Assembly (NCBI GenBank): GCA_965153455.1
Contig: OZ234493.1
Coordinates: 15,800,213 to 15,864,212 of the forward strand
From: Sphagnum compactum
Taxonomy: Eukaryota > Bryophyta > Sphagnopsida > Sphagnales
Reading direction: 5' to 3'
DNA: 64,000 bases
This document shows positions 56,151 to 64,000 of the stretch, in pieces; positions within the stretch are counted from its first letter, which is position 1, and every line of letters begins with the position of its first letter. Position numbers and translations under genes: made by a program. The notes below the pieces were generated by a model that was given only the letters and a program-made list of their open reading frames with translations, was not told the origin of the DNA and did not search any database.

Positions 56151-58769
56151 AATAAATTTTATTATAAAAATATATTGTACACATCAATTATGTGATTGAA
56201 CCGTAAATTTTGTGCAATGGTTGCATGTCATTTCAATTTCCAATTTCAAGTCCTTGCCCTTGTGAAAGGAACAAAGGAGTTGGGTGTGGCTCATTTTATT
56301 GTGAACACATCCATCCAACATCCCTTATTTATTTTTTTTGGTGTTCTTCAACATTGTATCCAACACCTTCAACCCTCAATGTCTTGTTTCGGTGCCCCGT
56401 ATTGTCTAAAAATTATTTTTTCATGTATAATTGAACGCCCTTAGGTTTTCCAAGTGTCCTTTTTTGACATATTATTTTGGTTTCATTTTGTAGTTCCTTT
56501 TTTAACATTCCTATCTTTTTGTTCTTCTTCATCTTTTGTCATCCTTGGTGTCATTTTTGGGTGTATTTTTGTTATTAATCAAGCTTGGGTCATTCCCAAA
56601 CCAAACCAACACATTGATTTGAATTTCGACTAAGGATGTTCAATATTGGGAATGTTTGTTAGGTAAATATCTCATTTTAGGATGTCCTTTTTGAGAACCT
56701 TGGCTTAACAACAATCATAGTGATTTAAAGGTTCAAAAAACTTTTAAAGTATTAAACAAATCAAGTATTTAGTAATGTTTTAAAAACCCAAATTTGAAGG
56801 GGGAAACATATTCTATTGATTCAAGGGAAAAAAATGTAATTAAAAAAGGAAAAAAATGTTTGTCCATTCCAAAGAAAGGATGGTTAGAAGGGGCAAATTA
56901 AAATGTCCAATGCGTGGAGGTAACGTTAAAAATTTGTTAGATCCCACTTCCCTACAAATATTAATGAACTTGATGTTTAAAATGAGTTTATTCATTTTAA
57001 TTAATTTCATGAACATAGCATTGATAAAAAATATATATAGATTTGTCAACTTTGATAAAATGTTTCAATGGATATTTCATTTTCAATGTTGGTTTGAATA
57101 TGTTTTTAATTTTGATTAAAAGTTATTCAATAAAACATCACAAAAAAATTAGTTAAATTTTTAATGACTCAATTTTTAATATTTTAATTAATTAATATAA
57201 TAATTATTAATGTATATATATATTCTTTATTTTATTTTTTAAATTGAAAAAACTACTTATTTTGGAAATTTTAGTTTTAAATTTATAATTATAATAAAAT
57301 TTCATATTGATTTATCTGTAATTTTGATTTTCAATACAAACCAAAACTATGATCATGATGAGTTCAATATTACCACTTGTTGTAATTATGAACATTATGA
57401 AAATTAATCAATATCAAATCCATTAAAAAAATGTATGTATTATGAATATAAAACGTGGTTTAATGGTTTAAAATACACCGATACATGTTCCTTTCATATG
57501 AAACGGAGTGTTGAAATTTACAACATTTAAAATAATTTGCAATCATGATGTTTAGGATAATTTTTTTAATTATAATGTAATTTCAAAACAAAAATAACAT
57601 GCATTATTTAATAGGCCATTAAGCTTGAAAGTGTAATTGTTGAATGAAAAGGTGAAACACAAACTCATTTGAATGTGAATCACGCACATTTAAATAACAC
57701 AAATGCACAAAAGAATTTCAAGGTTTTCTAGACCCTGTTGTAATACATAATGATAATAGGTTGAAAGATATGTGATTTATGAATAATGTGCAAGTGATTT
57801 AACAACAATATTAAATCTTTGAATAATCTTTGAATTTGAAATCAAGGGTTGAACTTTGAACATGCTTCAAATACATAAAAATTGAAATATATATATAATT
57901 ACAAAAAAATCTATTTGTTGTGATCAACTTTTTATGCTTTATAAAGTCTTGCCCATCTCAATTCGCAAGCATGGGTGTATTGTCCACAAACTACATCATT
58001 TTTTATATTTAAAAAAAAAATTGGCCACCTTTCTTTTCCTTTTTCTTTTTTGTAAAAAATCTATGGTAACAAGTCATTCATCATGTTGTGCATTTAATTC
58101 AATTAATGACATACATTAAAAGAAAATTGTAACCCTACAACATATTCATGATGGGATGTAAAAAACATACAATTTAATATACTCATGATATTTTCAAGAT
58201 TATAGGTTTAGAATGTAAAAGTTTATAAACAAACAATGTTCATGGTTCCAAAAAATTTGAATATTTTTTTATTGTTGCCAATTTCCTTTTTGTTAATATA
58301 ATTGTTGTTTTGTTGTTGTGTTGTTTTGTTGCAATGGATATAACTTTGATACAAGGTTTAAGTGTCAATAGGTTTTGTGAATGCAAAAAATAATAATGAA
58401 CCTTTCATTTTACGAATGTAGTAAAAATAATTGGGTCTAAGAATTGGGACAAAAAACCTATTAGGACATTGGACAAGGTTTTTGTCAAAGAACCAAGATA
58501 CTTTAAAGAAATTAATAAAATATTGAATAGGGTCTTTGTTAAGGACCTGAAATGATATACCGAACTTTAAATGCATCCCACCCCCAACTCCACCTCACAT
58601 TTGCCCCTCATAAGCATTTTAAATATCAGTATCCAGCCCTTTAAAAAAAAATTCCAATGTTTACCAATAATAAGACATATTAGTTATATTTTATAATTCA
58701 AAACTTCAAAAATTGTAAACTATTGAAATAATAATGAAATAAAAAGGACTACTTGGTTTTCACTAGAGT
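56151..58769. other. AT-rich intergenic stretch
   Basis: Open frames (for example 56196-56444 and 56856-57119, plus) are short and unrecognised. No array or RNA gene seen. Confidence 0.4.
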
Positions 58770-59720
58770 GTTCTATTTTTTGGGGTGAATGCCAGTTTCA
58801 ACATAAACCTTGTTCCATTCCTGCCTTCTTTTTCTAGATTTCTTAGGCCAAGTGATGCATTTTTGCAAATTTGTTTGAGTAGACTTAAGAAAAACATACT
58901 TTAGATCCTTGCACACCTTTTCCTTTACAGTGCCATATTGACATGCTTTTGAAAAAACATGCCCAAAGCAAGTGCCTTGAAAGCTCTCTTCTAAACCAAG
59001 ATATTCATAGTTTACAACAACTTTCAATGCATTAGTCATTGCATTGAGATTTGGCCCCTCATCTTTGACATTATCAATGATCTTTTTCCTTAAACCATAT
59101 TTGTCCAATACTTCTGTTGGACTTTTAGCCAATGTTTGACCAATAGTTTTTGTCACCTCAAAAAAGCCAATAGTTACATTTTTTAGCTACCAATCATTAC
59201 CCAAAAAATTAATCAGTAATTCAAAGACATCATAAGTTCCCTTAGACATCCAAATATCAAAACTAGTTGCTACAAATAAACAATCTGCCAATGCAAGAAG
59301 AACATATTGTTGACTTGTCTTCTTAACTAACCCTGGCAATAGCTCTTGTGAAAATTGCCTTTCGGAAAGGAAATTTAATTTTGGACACAAATGTAGAATT
59401 AAATGTTTTAGCCACATGTTTCCCATAAACTAAATTGGTAAATTGTTCTTGGCAATCAAAAGACCCAGGTCTTCTAAAAATTCTTCCTGTGGCAGATCCT
59501 TTTTGTAAAAAAGAATCTTTAACCAACAGAAATTTAGAAATTGACCCACTAAACAAAATCGTTTTTTTATTTGGTGGTTGTCTCTCTTCTCTTCCTTTCA
59601 ACAAAAAGTTTACTTCTTCTTTAAACATCTGTGCAATAATAGTGTGCTCTCCATCCAAATGTTTTTTTAGATATATTATTCCATGTGTCTTGTAATAAGA
59701 AATCAATCCTTCCCTTGCTT
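58770..59720 (-). pseudogene. hAT-type transposase relic
   Basis: Minus-strand pieces, N- to C-terminal: 59706-59323 (ISYYKTHGIIYLKKHLDGEH, a BED-finger-like HTH-histidine region, then a linker), 59426-59187 (SQELLPGLVKKTSQQYVLLA, ATSFDIWMSKGTYDVFELLI, NFLGNDW) and 59156-58773 (KSPTEVLDKYGLRKKIID, VKDEGPNLNAMTNALK, SFQGTCFGHVFSKACQY, ITWPKKSRKRRQEWNK). The motif order matches plant hAT-superfamily proteins with a BED zinc finger: ASFDLWMSKG, a VKDEG.NL block, then a Cys/His-containing FGH block. The C-terminal dimerisation region is missing, and frameshifts or stops separate the pieces near 59330 and 59170. Terminal inverted repeats and 8-bp duplications were not found. Confidence 0.7.
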
Positions 59721-60486
59721 GAGTTCTCGAATTTATTCCTATTATTAGTTATTGATAACAAATGATACAACACATGATTTGTGTATTCTCAAGGTCAATT
59801 TCTACATTATCATTAACATAATAAAAATCCAACACAAAGATAATATTCTATGTGGTTGCCAACTTTTTTTTTGTGCATGCAGTTTTTAAATATTTATCTT
59901 CATTTGTTCTTCTCCTTCATTTTTTGGATTCTTGCTTGTTTCTGTTTGCACACTTACATTTTCTTCCATAATTTTATCATTCATATAATTTCAATTGTCT
60001 CATTATTTCTAATTACAACATTTTCATCTGCAGAAGATTGTTCCATTGGCAGTTTTCACAAAAGTATTTCCAGAGCTAAAGCACAAGATTTTCAAACAAA
60101 TTTTATTAATAGACAAATCCCATTTATTTCACAAACAACAAAAGAAATAAAAAATCAAATATTCACAAAGGTTTAAAGTTTAGAAAAAGCATTTACAAGC
60201 AATGGGGTTAAAGGTTTAGGGGGAAAAAATCACTCATTTTTCTTTCATTAAGATTACCAAAATGTATAATGATTAAAAAAATTATTTGAATTTTTGGGGT
60301 TTATGGATATGCTACACATTAACAAAAAAAACAAAAAAAAACATTTCTAAACAAAAATTACAAGATTTTATTTAAAAAATCAGAATAAAAAAATATAAAT
60401 CTAAGACAAAATATTACTTAACAAAAAAAGAAACTAACCTTCTTTGGTTGTTGGAGAGTTTGCTTTTCCAAGCTCCAAGCTCTTCC
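59721..60486. other. AT-rich intergenic stretch
   Basis: The 108-codon plus frame at 59850-60176 is Phe/Ile-rich and unrecognised. No gene supported. Confidence 0.4.
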
Positions 60487-61030
60487 CTACAAAAGAGGAG
60501 GGAGGAGGGAAATACCAACCAACACAAGGCAGTGAGGCAGTAACGCAACGAAGCAGTGAGGCACGAGGTAGCAAGGCAATGAAACAACAAATGTGGGGGG
60601 GGGTAGAAGGTACTTGAAGTGTGATGGCAACCAAGTAGCAAAAGGCAAGGAGGCATTAAGGTAGCGAGAGGTAGTGAAAGGTAGAAGTAACAAAGGCGAC
60701 TTGAGGTAGAGGTAGTAACAAGGGCAATTCGAAGTAGAGGCAAAGGCAACGACAAGGGCAACTTGAGGCAGGGGCAGCTCGAAGTAGAGGTAGCAGCAAG
60801 GGTAGCTCAAGGTAAAGGCAACAAGGTAGCTCGAAGCAGTTTGAGGTAGCACATAGTGCAACAAGGCGACAAGGCAACAAGTCGAGGCAACATGACGAGG
60901 CGACGAAATGACGAAGCAGCAACTCGAAGCAGCACAAGGCACAACAAGGCGGTGAGGCAACAACTTGAGGTAGTAGGATGAGGCCTCAAGGCAATAGAAC
61001 GAAGTAACGAGACAAGACAACAAGACAAGA
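60487..61030. repeat. Degenerate short-period repeat of AAGGCAAC/GAGGTAG words
   Basis: Words such as CAACAAGGC, GAGGTAG, GCAACTCGAAG and GTAGCAAGG recur densely with no strict period. The 237-codon minus-strand frame across it (61200-60487) translates to Leu/Ser/Cys/Tyr-rich low-complexity sequence and is not a supported gene. Confidence 0.6.
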
Positions 61031-62225
61031 GGCTCAAAGGAAAGAAGCAAAAGGGGAAAAAAAAGAAAAAAGAGAGTAAGAGTGAGGAAAGGTGACGAAA
61101 AATAAAGAAAAAGGAAAAAAAGTTTAACTCTATGATTCAGACTCCAAACTTCAAAATCTAAACAACACAAAAACACTAGAAAACACAACATGCACAACAC
61201 CCAACCTTTGTGAACACAAGTGAAAAAAACGCAAGAAGAAGAACTAGGGTAGAAAAGTGCATTTCATTAAAAAATTAGGATTTTTTGGAAGTGGATGTTG
61301 AATAATGAGGTGCCTCCACCTAACCCTAGTTTTTTCACATAGGATTCTCTTGAGACCATTACTCGGGTAAGGGGTCAGAACTTAACAGGGTCTCATTATT
61401 TTTATTTTTAAAAATAAAACTTAACTGGTTATCACCATCCGGTTCTCACACAAGTGAGAATTGGTGATCCAATTTTGAGGCAGGGTATCACTCAAGGGTA
61501 CCGTAAGGGGTTCAGACTCTGATGCTTGGCTGATGCCCGAGGGGATTTGTGATACCCACCCAACACATATATATATACATATATCCACCTACTTGTTAGT
61601 TCTCAAAAAAATTCCAAGAATTGATTTTGGTCATGGTTCTCAAAAAAACTGAAAAAAGTTTAAAAAAAGAAAAAAAGCCAAAGAACCAACCAGGAGAACC
61701 ACTGATTCTTCCATGAAAATCGTCAATTCTATAATTTAAAAAATAAATTAAAAAAATCAGAACTGATGATTCTTTGATTCTGGTTCCTTTTTCAAAGAAT
61801 CAAAACCAACGGTTCTTTAAAAAGTCCAAAATCAAAAGTGTACAGATGTTTTGTTCGGTATTAGACATAAAGTTACCCGTGAGTGTACGGATTGTTCGTT
61901 AATAGAACAAATTCCATGGGTGTTAGATTTCTGTGGGCACCATTGGTGTTGGTGTCGGAAAGTTCTCAAGAAGGGACCATGCTTATTTATCCGGCAAGCA
62001 ATTTCCTCTTCTTTAGGGACGGGCCCAACGAAACAAAAATTCGGAAACATATCAATAGCCGCTCTTTCCTTTTCTCAAGCCTAATGTTATGTATTGACAA
62101 ATCGGTTGTGACAACTTTTGTGCTGAAAAGGGGAAAGTAGTAAGTTTTGGAACTTTCATAAGAAGTCGCAAAAGTGAGTAAAAGTTCTCTCCCTCTTCTT
62201 TGCCTACAAAAATCATGTGATGTTA
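61031..62225. other. Intergenic stretch
   Basis: A TATATA run (about 61567-61583) and an A-rich zone (about 61640-61770). Frames at 61832-62286 on both strands are unrecognised. Nothing supported. Confidence 0.4.
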
Positions 62226-62929
62226 GAGCATCTCCATGAGTGCTCAGAAAGAATGTGACCCTGTCCAAAATAATTTTCACGTCCATGTTTAGTTATTTAC
62301 TTTTTTGCAACCCCAGCCATAAAACTGAAACTGGTACAGCAAGCAAATAGGTGGGGAACTACTAATAGCAAACCACTTGGACCAATCATTATCATGGGCC
62401 AATAAGAAAACACTGAGATCATGTCTATTGCACTGTTTTCTGTGGGTGCACAGCATTGCTGCGCCTTTTAGTAGCAACTGAAACTGGTACAGCAAATAGG
62501 TGGGGAACTACTAATAGCAAACCACTTGGACCAATCATTATCATGGGCCAATAAGAAAACACTGAGATCATGTCTATTGCACTGTTTTGTTTTCTGTAGG
62601 TGCACAGCATTGCTGCGCCTTTTAGTAGCAACTGAAACTGGTACAGCAAATAGGTGGGGAACTACTAATAGCAAACCACTTGGACCAATCATTATCATGG
62701 GCCAATAAGAAAACACTGAGATCATGTCTATTGCACTGTTTTGTTTTCTGTAGGTGCACAGCATTGCTGCGCCTTTTAGTAGCCACAGCAAAGTCTGCAA
62801 TAATGAGCAAAGTCTGCAATAATGTTGAGCCAAAACCAATTTCCTGAGCCAAACCGACGACATGTTTTGACATTTCTTCATCCAATTATACTGTGCAGGA
62901 TCACATACTGAGCATGGCTGGAGATGGTC
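62226..62929. mobile_element. Tourist-like MITE with internal triplication, 704 bp
   Basis: The left end GAGCATCTCCATGAG and right end (GGCTGGAGATGGTC) are imperfect inverted repeats over about 25 bp, and TTA flanks both sides (62223-62225 and 62930-62932). A 3-bp TTA duplication and these ends fit PIF/Harbinger-type Tourist elements. Inside, a 153-154 bp unit (ACTGAAACTGGTACAGCAAA...GTGCACAGCATTGCTGCGCC) is present three times, at 62324, 62477 and 62631. Minus-strand frames here are repeat products. A short relative lies at 44926-45199. Confidence 0.8.
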
Positions 62930-63028
62930 TTACGAGGTTAACACAGTCCTCTGTGCTCAGATCGCTTGATTGCTTAAAACACCGCCCAGTACGAACCTTG
63001 TGGTTGTCAGTACTACGACATGCATGTG

Positions 63029-63378
63029 GGCCACAGTGAGCCAGCACCCACCAGCGCACCATCCACTAGATGCCTGTTGTGGATGAACCTCAACTGAGTT
63101 AATATGTGGTTTAACCTTGGTAACCAATTCTTTAGGAAATAGGTCTCATAAATAGGTAGATAGGTAGGAAAATAGGCACCTTCTAAGTAAGTAGATGGTT
63201 TATACATAGGTAAGGGCTGTTTTTACTACCTACCCACTAACAACTTGCTTGTGTAGGTTTTAAAAAAAAAAGCAACTGAGCTAAAACAGCATGGTTACCT
63301 AGGGAACAGAAAGCTGTTTCCTGACCACTTACCATTCATCCATCATGATGCGATGGTGGGTGCTGGTTCACTGTGGCC
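63029..63378. mobile_element. Inverted-repeat element, 350 bp
   Basis: The left end GGCCACAGTGAGCCAGCACC continues CACCAGCGCACCATC; the right end is its inverted copy (GATGCGATGGTGGGTGCTGG then TTCACTGTGGCC), with few mismatches over about 32 bp. The interior has GGTAGATAGGTAGG and CTACCTACCC words, also partly inverted. No coding sequence. The target duplication is unclear (CATG words flank both sides). Fragments of relatives may lie at 10.99-11.7 kb. Confidence 0.7.
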
Positions 63379-64000
63379 ATGCCATGCCATGCCCTCATAG
63401 TAACCACGATTGGGTGGGTACCCATTTGGTGTGCTAGAATTGTTGATTCCAGTTCTAGCTAGTAAAAAGGGAATCAAAACTGGGTCTGATTTTTGAAACA
63501 ATACTGTAGTACCTTGGCCATTTCAACACATGTCTGTGGAAATAATTAATTAATTTTGAAATTTTTCATTTCAAGAAATGGAATATTCCTAAATATTCAC
63601 TATTATCCATCACTTCTTTTTTTGATTTGGAAGAAATAATTTTTGAAAATTTCAATATTTCTGAAAATAATATACTTAATGTCGAATTGGCCAAGGTACT
63701 AAGGTAATCACAATGGGACCCAAATCATTTTTTAATTGGGAACCTTCTCATCCCATTTTAAACATGATTTGGGTCCCCATTTGAGTCCCTAAATGAATCA
63801 GTTCTATGTACATGTGGAACTGGAATCCAAATTGAGATCCATGGGAAATTTTTAAAAAAAAAAAAGTGAAACCCTAATTTGAGACTAATTGCAATTAAGT
63901 GTCAGTTTTGGTCAGGGTTTGATTTTCAGAACCCGACCCTAGAGCTAGATACCTCAATTCCATTTATGTGTGGAATGGGAGATGAATGTTCAGGGCCAAA
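63379..64000. other. AT-rich intergenic stretch at the window end
   Basis: No gene, array or RNA feature recognised. GATTTGGGTCCC words near 63710-63785 repeat in both orientations, but no element could be delimited. Confidence 0.4.

Noticed and set aside
60487-61200. 237-codon minus-strand frame, Leu/Ser/Cys-rich, membrane-like
   Set aside because: Translation of degenerate short repeats; no family match and AT-rich flanks.
62468-62881. 137-codon minus-strand frame with duplicated blocks
   Set aside because: Lies wholly inside the triplicated MITE interior.

Overview
The window reads as nuclear DNA of a land plant, most likely a seedless one (moss, liverwort, hornwort, lycophyte or fern). 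The evidence is spliceosomal introns with GT/AG borders, TTTAGGG-type teloboxes beside start regions, a DUF1191 protein (a plant family), a plant-style TIM17 with a long C-terminal tail, a plant-style CDT1, and relics of PPR, PIF/Harbinger, hAT and DUF7869-type sequences of the kind I associate with bryophyte and lycophyte genomes. The exact lineage is inference. No prokaryotic features (operons, CRISPR, Shine-Dalgarno sites) are visible.

Only four intact protein genes are supported. (1) A single-exon DUF1191 membrane protein gene, minus strand, 14231-15265, in a GC-rich island with a long 5' flank. (2) A single-exon TIM17 gene, minus strand, 35653-36369, with a telobox upstream and a tandem array starting about 30 bp after its stop. 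(3) A 13-exon gene for a DUF4097/FAM185A-like beta-helix protein, plus strand, 45331-50519, reconstructed exon by exon with consistent phases (477 aa). (4) A 7-exon CDT1 replication-licensing gene, minus strand, 51269-54477, reconstructed to 707 aa, with two E2F-type sites upstream. Genes 3 and 4 are tail to tail, with about 750 bp between stop codons. The four proteins belong to separate processes (cell-surface or endomembrane protein, mitochondrial import, probable organellar protein, DNA replication); nothing suggests a joint pathway.

The rest is AT-rich intergenic DNA. It holds decayed mobile-element genes (DUF7869-type at 1.1-3.3 kb, PIF/Harbinger at 39.3-40.1 kb, hAT at 58.8-59.7 kb), a PPR relic at 20.2 kb, short inverted-repeat elements (8.83, 44.93, 62.23 and 63.03 kb) and many tandem arrays with periods of 35 bp (two arrays), 57, 61, 76, about 93, about 146 and about 153 bp. 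Two of the inverted-repeat elements look like Tourist-type MITEs; one has clear TTA target duplications and an internal triplication.

The most interesting unexplained item is a 110-bp foldback at 20832-20941 with a perfect 21-bp upper stem, about 290 bp downstream of a TATA box. It could be an undescribed microRNA precursor. Other items worth checking are a consensus splice donor overlapping the TIM17 stop codon in front of an array of acceptor-like repeats, and two arrays of different sequence that share an exact 35-bp period.
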